From Clostridia bacterium (GTDB taxonomy: Bacteria; Bacillota; Clostridia; Oscillospirales; Acutalibacteraceae), in the NCBI GenBank assembly GCA_017631745.1, contig JAGBSR010000066.1, positions 1 to 9,865 of the forward strand: DNA of 9,865 nucleotides, read 5' to 3'. Under the pieces are notes generated by a model that worked only from the letters and a program-made list of their open reading frames with translations, ran no database searches and was not told the origin of the DNA. Position numbers and translations under genes: made by a program. Shown here piece after piece: positions 1 through 5,030 of the stretch. Positions within the stretch are counted from its first letter, which is position 1, and the number at the start of each line of letters is the position of its first letter.

Positions 1-113
1 GCGGCGGCTACGCGAACGCCCCGCAGGTGCTTACCGTGGATCCACAGCATCCCCGCGCCGTCACCGGCGGCGAAGCCCCCCTCACCTCTACCGCCCCCTA
101 AAAATAAAACAGC
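1..113. repeat. GC-rich region whose right end matches the cloverleaf-element tail (left part cut by the window)
   Basis: The first ~98 bases are far richer in G+C than the rest of the window. The right end (GAAGCCCCC, then CTCACCTCTACCGC at 81-94, then an A-rich run ending in AAACAGC at 107-113) closely matches the right flank of the cloverleaf element near 3364-3406, including a 14-base exact match (81-94 and 3377-3390). A 5-bp hairpin with a 4-base loop (56-60/65-69) lies where the third hairpin of the other copies would be. The partner of the outer stem would lie left of the window. An open frame also runs from base 3 to a TAA at 99-101 (33 codons), so this could instead be the end of a gene; I cannot tell which. 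Confidence 0.4.
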
Positions 114-134
114 GGGAAGTTTTCACCTTCCCGC
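107..134 (-). terminator. Intrinsic terminator of the minus-strand secreted protein gene
   Basis: A perfect 8-bp stem (112-119 with 127-134, 7-base loop) lies 14 bases beyond the stop of the minus-strand gene. Read on the minus strand it is followed by a T-rich run (TGTTTTATTTTT, about 100-111). This is the standard form of a Rho-independent terminator. Confidence 0.8.
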
Positions 135-148
135 CCTAATGACTTTTA

Positions 149-1156
149 TTACATAGTCTTTGTTGTAAGCATAGCAAATGCATATGTATCATTTGTCATA
201 TACTCTTTTTCCGATGTGAAATGCTTAAGCATTCCGTTAGGAATAACAAAGGTAATATACATACCTTCTACAGGATCGGGCACACCGTCTGTAAGAGTAA
301 CTTCAATAATCTGATATTTACTGCCGGTATTTTCATCCACATAAATTTCTTCTGTCATTCTGTAGTATGCAGAATACTGAGTTGCACCGATAAGCTGCTT
401 CTTGATAACCTTTTCATATATGGGATTACCGAATGCATCTAATACAACCTGACCGTTTTCATCAAGCTTCTTTACATCAACAGCTACATTTTCAAATCTG
501 CCGCCAAGATAGATTTTATCGTTTTCACTGAATGAAGCATATTTGATATTATCCTCATAGTGCTCAACAGCTATCTGATAAGTTCGCTTGTTGGCATAAT
601 AATCGTGTTTTTCTGTAACAAGCTTGCTGATATCAAAGGTTACATCCTTTACTACAGGGGGGTTGGGGTCTGCTTCAAACATTGTTTTATAAAAACCGAA
701 GAAAGACTGCAGAGTTCTTCTTAATGCTTCAATTGCTGTAGTAAATACTCTTACAAAGCGGATTTTGCCGTCAGTCTTTTCCTCCCATACTGCATAAAGA
801 GTCTTGTTGCCGTCGATGTAGATTTTATCACCTGCATAGTAGTACTTGCCTGTATCTTCATCTTCCCAACAAACGAACTGGTAATCAACAGCCAGAGGAA
901 TATCATCAGTTACAGTATATGTACCCGGTCTTGTAAAAGAAAAAGTGGGACTGGGCTTATACATAACTGAAACGCCTGTAAGACGTTCATTTGGGTCGTA
1001 GGTGATACCAAAGATAATAGGCTCATCGGGTTCCATACCCATATTAATTGTAATGTTTGTTAAAACCTCGTCAAATACACTTGCTGCAGAACTTGTTATG
1101 CCTAAGCAAGAAAAAAGGCAGACAAAACAGAGCAAGAGAGCAATAAGTTTTTTCAT
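149..1156 (-). CDS. Secreted protein with signal peptide and one InlB B-type repeat, function unknown
   Basis: 335 residues. Residues 1-25 form a classic signal peptide: MKK, a hydrophobic core with several Cys, and a likely cleavage after SSAA. Residues about 78-125 look like one Listeria/Bacteroides-type (InlB B/Flg_new) repeat, with the hallmark pattern CW-[DE]-x-G-x-YxxGDxI-x-LYAVWE. The rest (130-335) is a mixed hydrophilic region I do not recognise. There is no LPXTG motif, second membrane segment or obvious cell-wall domain, so the mature protein is probably exported and either free or held by its own folds. Start is supported by AGGAGGT at 1164-1170, 7 nt from the ATG. It is a single-gene unit with its own TATAAT and terminator, divergent from the phosphatase-RimI/tsaD unit. 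InlB B repeats are small beta-grasp folds found in many Firmicute surface proteins and do not by themselves show function. Confidence 0.85.
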   Translation of the reverse strand: MKKLIALLLCFVCLFSCLGITSSAASVFDEVLTNITINMGMEPDEPIIFGITYDPNERLTGVSVMYKPSPTFSFTRPGTYTVTDDIPLAVDYQFVCWEDEDTGKYYYAGDKIYIDGNKTLYAVWEEKTDGKIRFVRVFTTAIEALRRTLQSFFGFYKTMFEADPNPPVVKDVTFDISKLVTEKHDYYANKRTYQIAVEHYEDNIKYASFSENDKIYLGGRFENVAVDVKKLDENGQVVLDAFGNPIYEKVIKKQLIGATQYSAYYRMTEEIYVDENTGSKYQIIEVTLTDGVPDPVEGMYITFVIPNGMLKHFTSEKEYMTNDTYAFAMLTTKTM

Positions 1157-1188
1157 AATTTTTACCTCCTGATACTACAAGTGTATAT

Positions 1189-1194
1189 ATTATA
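1189..1194 (-). promoter_or_regulatory. Probable -10 box (TATAAT) of the secreted protein gene
   Basis: A perfect TATAAT on the minus strand lies about 19 nt upstream of the AGGAGGT ribosome site. No good -35 box is found at 16-18 nt; TTGTAA at 1217-1222 is 22 nt away. The call rests on the -10 box and its position. Confidence 0.5.
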
Positions 1195-1303
1195 CATTAA
1201 ACAAATCAGCTAATAATTACAATTTAGAAATATGATGTAAAAATATACCATTACACAAACAATTAACACTTTAGAAATTAAACAATAAAAAGTCAAAAAC
1301 ATA

Positions 1304-1332
1304 TTTACTTTTAGAGCGAAAAATATTACTAT
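1304..1332 (+). promoter_or_regulatory. Possible promoter of the phosphatase-RimI/tsaD unit
   Basis: TTTACT (1304-1309) and TACTAT (1327-1332) are separated by 17 nt; each matches 4 of 6 bases of the sigma-A consensus. It lies in the AT-rich 207-base divergent gap (1157-1363), ending about 25 nt before the ribosome site. The gap holds nothing else that I can support. Confidence 0.35.
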
Positions 1333-1369
1333 ATATGAGGTTAATCCTTTTTACGGCAGGTGAGTGAAA

Positions 1370-2218
1370 ATGAAAATCCTATTTATCTGTACAGGCAACA
1401 CCTGCAGAAGCCCTATGGCTGAAGCTATTGCAAAGAAAAAATATTCCGATACAGATTTTTCAAGCTGCGGTCTTTGCGCTTTCAGCGGTGACAGCGCCAC
1501 TGCCGAAAGCATTGAGGCCATGAAAGAATACGGCATTGATCTCAATTCGCACAGAGCAAGACCCTTTAATGAATATATGGCAGATGAATATGATTTGTTT
1601 GCCGTTATGAGTCCGTCTCATTATCAGACTCTCTCACAGCTTATTCCCGAAAATAAGCTCGTTATTCTCGGTGGCGGCATACCCGACCCTTATGCAATGG
1701 ATCAGGCCGCGTACATAAGCTGTGCCCATATGATAGAAAAAGCAGTCGATGCTCTTATGTCAGAAAATATAAAACCGCTGATTGTACCTATGAGTCAGAG
1801 TCACATAAAAGAGGTTGCCGAAATAGAAAAAGAGTGCTTCAGCGACCCCTGGAGCGAAGAAGGCCTCTTAAGCGAGCTCGATAATGATACTGCTTATTTT
1901 TATGTCTGCAAAAAGCAGGACCAGGTTGCAGGTTATGTTGGCACTCATATAGTGCTCGATGAATGTTACATTGCCAATGTTGCCGTCAAGCCCGCTTTCA
2001 GGCGTATGGGTATAGCAGAGAAGCTGCTGGACTTTGCCGAAAAAAATGCAATGGAGAAAAATTGCAGTTTCATATCTCTTGAGGTAAGAGTAAGCAATAT
2101 CCCCGCCATTAATCTTTATAAAAAACGAGGCTACATTTCTCAGGGGGAAAGAAAAAACTTTTATTCCCACCCTACAGAAAATGCCCTTATAATGACAAAA
2201 ACTTTCAGTGAGGAATAA
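1370..2218 (+). CDS. Fusion: YwlE-type low-molecular-weight (arginine) phosphatase + RimI N-acetyltransferase
   Basis: 282 residues, two complete domains. Residues 1-135 are a low-molecular-weight phosphatase: catalytic loop CTGNTCRS (C7 nucleophile, R13) and general-acid motif DPY (D106). T11 in the loop is the residue that in Bacillus YwlE favours phosphoarginine; tyrosine phosphatases usually have Ile there. Residues 139-282 are a GNAT domain of the RimI type, which acetylates the N-terminal Ala of ribosomal protein S18: PWSEE (160-164), acetyl-CoA loop RRMGIA (211-216), LEVRVSN (237-243), NLYKKRGY (248-255) and RKNFY (261-265). The two are in one frame without internal stop. ATG 1370 is preferred over GTG 1364 because the AGGTGA site (1358-1363) touches the GTG but is 6 nt from the ATG. 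tsaD follows 4 nt downstream, the usual neighbour of rimI. Arginine-phosphatase activity is inferred from T11, not proven. Confidence 0.88.
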   Translation: MKILFICTGNTCRSPMAEAIAKKKYSDTDFSSCGLCAFSGDSATAESIEAMKEYGIDLNSHRARPFNEYMADEYDLFAVMSPSHYQTLSQLIPENKLVILGGGIPDPYAMDQAAYISCAHMIEKAVDALMSENIKPLIVPMSQSHIKEVAEIEKECFSDPWSEEGLLSELDNDTAYFYVCKKQDQVAGYVGTHIVLDECYIANVAVKPAFRRMGIAEKLLDFAEKNAMEKNCSFISLEVRVSNIPAINLYKKRGYISQGERKNFYSHPTENALIMTKTFSEE

Positions 2219-2222
2219 TTAT

Positions 2223-3233
2223 ATGAAAATTTTAGCTATAGAATCATCCTGTGACGAAACCGCTGCAAGCGTTGTGGAAGACGGCAGAAAAGTCCTTCCC
2301 AATGTTGTTGCATCTCAGGTTGCAGAGCATAAAATCTATGGCGGTGTAGTACCCGAAATAGCATCAAGACGCCACGCAGAAGCTATCAGCGGTGTAGTAG
2401 AAAAAGCTCTCTCAGATGCAGGATGCACTCTTGATGATATTGATGCGGTTGCCGTTACATATGCTCCCGGCCTTATCGGCGCACTGCTTGTAGGTGTAAA
2501 CTACGCCAAAGGACTCTCATATGCCAAGGGGCTCCCCCTTATCCCCGTACACCATCTGCGCTCACACATTGCGGCTAACTATATCACCCATCAGGATCTT
2601 CAACCGCCATTTTTCTGTCTTGTTGTCAGCGGCGGTAACACTATGATGGTAGAAGTCAAGGATTACACCGACTTCAAGGTTATTGGCAGAACAAGAGACG
2701 ATGCTGCAGGTGAAGCTCTCGACAAAGCAGCCCGCACAATGGGCATTCCCTATCCCGGCGGACTTAATATGGACAGGCTCGCTAAAGACGGCAACAACAC
2801 TGCTTTCAAATTTCCGACACCAAAAGTTGATGGCTGTCCCTATGACTTCAGCTTCTCAGGTCTTAAGACGAGCGTTATCAATACAATTCACAATGCCGAG
2901 CAAAAGGGCGTGGAAATAAATAAAGCAGACCTTGGTGCTTCCTTTATGAAGGCCGTTTCAAACTGTCTTATTAAAAACACCGAAAAGGCAATGGAGGATA
3001 ACGGCTACTCCACCCTAGTGCTTGCAGGCGGTGTTTCGGCCAACAGTGTCCTTCGTGCAGATGTTATCGACCTTTGCAAAAAGCACGGCTGGAAGCTTTA
3101 CCTGCCTGAGCTTTCTCTTTGCGGTGACAATGCCGTTATGGTCGGCTCACAAGGCTATTACGAATACCTTGCAGGCAACATTGCTTCTCTTGAACTCAAC
3201 GCCTATGCAGGCAAGAGCATTGATGAAAACTGA
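2223..3233 (+). CDS. tsaD: tRNA N6-adenosine threonylcarbamoyltransferase TsaD
   Basis: 336 residues, the normal family length. TsaD transfers threonylcarbamoyl from its AMP carrier to A37 of ANN-decoding tRNAs (t6A), working with TsaB and TsaE in the cytoplasm. Family signatures are all present: MKILAIESSCDETAAS at the N-terminus (nucleotide phosphate loop), metal ligands H111 and H115 in HHLRSH, VSGGNT (135-140), DDAAGEALDK (159-168), FSFSGLK (209-215), AGGVSAN (268-274) and CGDNAVM (300-306, with metal ligand D302). ATG 2223 is chosen over an in-frame GTG at 2208 because GAGGA (2210-2214) sits 8 nt before it and family proteins begin with MxILAIE. The ribosome site lies inside the last codons of the phosphatase-RimI gene, so translation of the two is probably coupled. 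tsaB and tsaE are not in the window. A strong terminator follows. Confidence 0.97.
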   Translation: MKILAIESSCDETAASVVEDGRKVLPNVVASQVAEHKIYGGVVPEIASRRHAEAISGVVEKALSDAGCTLDDIDAVAVTYAPGLIGALLVGVNYAKGLSYAKGLPLIPVHHLRSHIAANYITHQDLQPPFFCLVVSGGNTMMVEVKDYTDFKVIGRTRDDAAGEALDKAARTMGIPYPGGLNMDRLAKDGNNTAFKFPTPKVDGCPYDFSFSGLKTSVINTIHNAEQKGVEINKADLGASFMKAVSNCLIKNTEKAMEDNGYSTLVLAGGVSANSVLRADVIDLCKKHGWKLYLPELSLCGDNAVMVGSQGYYEYLAGNIASLELNAYAGKSIDEN

Positions 3234-3240
3234 CAGCTTT

Positions 3241-3274
3241 ACAAAGCACGGAAGTCATCCGTGCTGTGTTTTTT
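3241..3274 (+). terminator. Intrinsic terminator after tsaD
   Basis: A perfect 7-bp stem AGCACGG/CCGTGCT (3245-3251/3259-3265), extendable past one mismatch, is followed by GTGTTTTTT (3266-3274), 7 nt after the tsaD stop codon. Confidence 0.85.
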
Positions 3275-3295
3275 ATGTCTGATGAGGAAACGGCT

Positions 3296-3376
3296 ACGGG
3301 GGCTCCGTGAAATCGCAAAGCGATTTCCGAGGATGCCTATAGCATCCTCCACCGTACACGGTGACGGAGCCCCCGT
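3296..3376. repeat. Cloverleaf (four-way junction) palindromic element, copy 1
   Basis: An 81-base element with a perfect 13-bp outer stem (3296-3308/3364-3376) enclosing three hairpins with only one unpaired base between helices: 8 bp with loop AAA (3309-3316/3320-3327), perfect 8 bp with a 5-base loop (3329-3336/3342-3349), and 5-6 bp (3350-3355/3358-3363). A second copy with the same plan but different stem sequences is at 6088-6181. The right flank (CTCACCTCTACCGC, then an A-run and ACAGC) recurs at 81-113. It could be a small non-autonomous mobile palindrome or a structured RNA; no coding capacity is evident. Confidence 0.85.
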
Positions 3377-3407
3377 CTCACCTCTACCGCACTGTAAAAA
3401 AACAGCA

Positions 3408-3436
3408 GTAACACTCTTCACCCTTTCGCGTATAAT
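3408..3436 (+). promoter_or_regulatory. Promoter of the small Gly/Cys-rich peptide gene
   Basis: A perfect TATAAT (3431-3436) with GTAACA (3408-3413, 4 of 6 bases of the -35 consensus) at a 17-nt spacing. Transcription would start near 3443, just before the AAAGGAGG ribosome site at 3451. Its position directly right of the cloverleaf flank means the repeat tail may supply the -35 region. Confidence 0.6.
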
Positions 3437-3466
3437 GAGAATGTAAGCGGAAAGGAGGTTGGGCAA

Positions 3467-3637
3467 ATGGCTTGTAATAACGGTTTATTCGGTGGCAACA
3501 GCTGCTGCAGTTGGATTATCATCCTTCTTATCTTATCAATGTGCGGCGGTGAAGGCGGTCTCTTCGGTGGCGGTAACAGCTACAGTAACTGCGGTTGCGG
3601 CAACGACTGTGGCTGCAACAACGGTTGCGGTTGCTAA
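3467..3637 (+). CDS. Small Gly/Cys-rich membrane peptide, 56 aa, family unknown
   Basis: The product begins MACNNGLFGGNSCCSW and ends NGCGC. It has 10 Cys and 15 Gly in 56 residues. A short hydrophobic segment, WIIILLILSM (16-25), is flanked by Cys-Cys at 13-14 and Cys 26; the C-terminal third is a dense Asn/Gly/Cys tail with CGC repeated (42-44, 48-50, 54-56). Evidence that it is real: a strong AAAGGAGG (3451-3458) 8 nt before the ATG, a TATAAT promoter upstream, and a perfect 12-bp terminator just after. Longer overlapping frames on both strands lack this support. It is monocistronic, between tsaD and ctsR. General form resembles the tiny hydrophobic or Cys-rich sporulation and envelope peptides of Firmicutes (YjcZ-like), but I do not recognise the family; membrane insertion or metal/disulfide roles are guesses. 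Confidence 0.75.
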   Translation: MACNNGLFGGNSCCSWIIILLILSMCGGEGGLFGGGNSYSNCGCGNDCGCNNGCGC

Positions 3638-3650
3638 GTTGAAATCTGCT

Positions 3651-3685
3651 GAAAGTCTCTGCAAAAGCAGAGACTTTCTTTTTTT
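3651..3685 (+). terminator. Strong intrinsic terminator after the small Cys-rich peptide
   Basis: A perfect 12-bp stem (3651-3662/3667-3678) with loop AAAA and a run of 7 T (3679-3685), 13 nt after the peptide's stop codon. It separates this gene from the ctsR region. Confidence 0.92.
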
Positions 3686-3741
3686 GCATAAATTTTATCA
3701 AAAGGTCAAAAATAACACCGTATAAGGTGGCGATAAAAATT

Positions 3742-3912
3742 ATGCAAAAAATACATTTCAAATCATCGTACTCTGCCGAAAACTTTGACCTTCATCACAT
3801 TACCGACCCTTTTTCAGAACATTTAAGGTCAAGAACTCAGGAGCACAGCCAAAGATTCATAAAATATGAAAATTCTCAAAAATCGATGAAAATTCAAGAA
3901 AATGAAAGCTGA
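3742..3912 (+). CDS. Possible small hydrophilic protein, 56 aa, doubtful
   Basis: The frame begins MQKIHFKSSYSAENFDLHH and ends IQENES. An AAGGTGG (3724-3730) lies 11 nt before the ATG, a little far, and a hairpin with a T-run overlaps its stop codon, which together hint at a gene. It lies among CtsR heptads upstream of ctsR, so if real it might be stress-controlled. Against it: no clear promoter, no recognisable domain, and a composition (Ser, Glu, His, Lys, Gln) that gives no family. It may be only leader DNA of ctsR. Confidence 0.25.
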   Translation: MQKIHFKSSYSAENFDLHHITDPFSEHLRSRTQEHSQRFIKYENSQKSMKIQENES

Positions 3913-3934
3913 AGCAGTAAAATCAGCTCTTTTT
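3907..3934 (+). terminator. Possible weak terminator upstream of the ctsR promoter
   Basis: AGCTGA/TCAGCT (3907-3912/3923-3928) followed by CTTTTTATTT. The stem is only 6 bp with a 10-base loop, so it is weak. It would shield the ctsR promoter from upstream transcription. Confidence 0.45.
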
Positions 3935-3941
3935 ATTTCGA

Positions 3942-3958
3942 TTTGACCTTTTTTGACC
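3942..3958 (-). promoter_or_regulatory. CtsR operator, perfect heptad pair
   Basis: Read on the minus strand this is GGTCAAA-AAA-GGTCAAA, an exact match to the CtsR consensus RGTCAAANANRGTCAAA. It lies immediately upstream of the ctsR -35 box, and a further single heptad (AGTCAAA, 3969-3975) lies in the promoter spacer. Confidence 0.92.
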
Positions 3959-3959
3959 T

Positions 3960-3987
3960 TTGAATTAAAGTCAAAGTGAGCTATAAT
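3960..3987 (+). promoter_or_regulatory. Promoter of the ctsR-mcsA-mcsB-clpC operon
   Basis: TTGAAT (3960-3965) and a perfect TATAAT (3982-3987), spacing 16 nt. Transcription would start near 3993-3995. CtsR heptads lie before it, within its spacer and over the start region, so bound CtsR would block RNA polymerase. This position also means a GTG at 3976 cannot be the ctsR start on this transcript. Confidence 0.75.
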
Positions 3988-4000
3988 AAAAATCAAGAAA

Positions 4001-4023
4001 GGTCAAAGTTAGTCAAAGTCAAA
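4001..4023 (+). promoter_or_regulatory. CtsR operator, three consecutive heptads
   Basis: GGTCAAA (4001-4007), 3-nt spacer GTT, AGTCAAA (4011-4017), then a third AGTCAAA (4017-4023) sharing one base. Only the central spacer base departs from the consensus (T for A). It covers the transcribed leader just before the ctsR ribosome site. Confidence 0.88.
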
Positions 4024-4035
4024 GGATGTGATCTT

Positions 4036-4494
4036 ATCAATATTTCAAATTCAATAGCTCAGATGATCATTCAGATGCTGGACGATAAAGACGAAATCGA
4101 ATTTCAGAGAAACATACTAGCTCAGAATGTGGGTTGTGTGCCGAGTCAGATAAACTATGTGCTCTCCTCACGCTTCACTCCCGAAAGGGGCTATATAGTT
4201 GAAAGCAGACGCGGTGGCGGCGGTTGTGTCAGAATTACAAGAGTAAGCTATGACAAAAACACACTGCTTATGAATGTAATCAACAGCATCGGATTATATA
4301 TCTCCGAAAACACTGCCAACGACCATATATTAAATCTGATTCATCATCAGCTTATCACCCACCGTGACGGTGCAATAATTTCATCGGCTCTCAGTGACAG
4401 CAACTTCAAGGGTCTGCCCGCTGAAATAAAAGATGCTGTAAGAGCCTGCATATTCAAACAATCACTTCTCACTATAATAAGACAAGAATATTAA
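4036..4494 (+). CDS. ctsR: Transcriptional repressor CtsR (class III heat-shock regulator)
   Basis: CtsR is a dimeric winged-helix repressor of clp genes; heat inactivates it, and McsB and ClpCP remove it. Numbered from the ATC at 4036, family motifs are NISNSIAQMI at the N-terminus, CVPSQINYVLSSRFT (34-48, recognition helix) and ERGYIVESRRGGGG (50-63), the Gly-rich wing tip whose Arg senses heat in Geobacillus. From here the protein is 152 residues, as in Bacillus (154). The start is unusual: no ATG, GTG or TTG lies in frame between GTG 3976 and ATG 4063. GTG 3976 lies inside the promoter, lacks a ribosome site and gives 172 residues; ATG 4063 removes the first helix. AAAGGATGTGATC (4021-4033), close to the full anti-16S complement, points to ATC 4036 (spacing 9). 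Annotation software would probably choose 3976. Function is certain, start is not. Confidence 0.93.
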   Translation: MNISNSIAQMIIQMLDDKDEIEFQRNILAQNVGCVPSQINYVLSSRFTPERGYIVESRRGGGGCVRITRVSYDKNTLLMNVINSIGLYISENTANDHILNLIHHQLITHRDGAIISSALSDSNFKGLPAEIKDAVRACIFKQSLLTIIRQEY

Positions 4495-4515
4495 ATCATT
4501 AAGGAGGTAATTATT

Positions 4516-5028
4516 ATGTTATGTCAGAATTGTAAAGCAAACGAAGCAAACACTCACATCAAACGCGTAATCAACGGTGAAGCTACCCAGAAGCATCTTT
4601 GCTCATCCTGCGCTCAGAGTCTCGGGTACGATAACTTTTTCAGCGACTTTACCTTTAATCTCCCCTCTCTGTTTTCGAGCTTCTTCGACGACAGAAATCT
4701 GCTTTTAGGCGAAACAAGAGCTGACCGCTGCGAAATCTGCGGTTGCAGCTTTGAGGATATCATCAAGTCAGGCAATGTCGGTTGCAGCAACTGCTATAAG
4801 AAGTTTTACAGCAAGCTTCAGCCTTCTATTCAGAGAATCCACGGCAAGGTAAAGCACTCCGGTAAGGTGCCGCCAAAGACTGCCGAGCCCGTTGTTATAA
4901 AAGAAAAAACAGCCGAAGAAAAAATTGAAGACCTGCAAAAAGAAATGGCTAAGGCTATCGAAACTCAGAACTTTGAAAGAGCCGCAGCCATCAGAGACGA
5001 AATAAAACAACTGAAAGGAGAAAACTGA
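4516..5028 (+). CDS. mcsA: McsA, zinc-finger activator of the arginine kinase McsB
   Basis: 170 residues. Four CxxC zinc-binding pairs: C3/C6, C29/C32, C72/C75 and C90/C93, as in the family. A C-terminal UVR-type helical pair (about 135-168) carries NFERAAAIRDEIKQL, closely resembling the middle domain of ClpC in this same operon. McsA binds and activates McsB and helps it act on CtsR; its Cys clusters also sense metal and thiol stress. AAGGAGGT (4501-4508) sits 7 nt before the ATG. It follows ctsR by 21 nt and precedes mcsB by 2 nt, so all are cotranscribed. The central part (40-70) is Phe-rich and variable, as usual. Confidence 0.95.
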   Translation: MLCQNCKANEANTHIKRVINGEATQKHLCSSCAQSLGYDNFFSDFTFNLPSLFSSFFDDRNLLLGETRADRCEICGCSFEDIIKSGNVGCSNCYKKFYSKLQPSIQRIHGKVKHSGKVPPKTAEPVVIKEKTAEEKIEDLQKEMAKAIETQNFERAAAIRDEIKQLKGEN

Positions 5029-5030
5029 AG

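Noticed and set aside
1291..1297. AGTCAAA upstream of the phosphatase-RimI gene as a CtsR site
   Set aside because: It is a single heptad without a partner at the required 3-nt spacing; expected by chance in AT-rich DNA.
3261..3446. Open frame of 61 codons over the tsaD terminator and cloverleaf
   Set aside because: It is made almost wholly of terminator and palindrome sequence, with no ribosome site; the structure explains the sequence better than coding does.
3459..3761. Overlapping frames on both strands (3459-3725 plus, 3528-3761 minus)
   Set aside because: The plus frame starts at a TTG touching the ribosome site and the low-complexity Ala/Val/Thr composition is a shifted reading of the Gly/Cys peptide gene; the minus frame is its Cys/Arg/Ser-rich complement and runs through the terminator.
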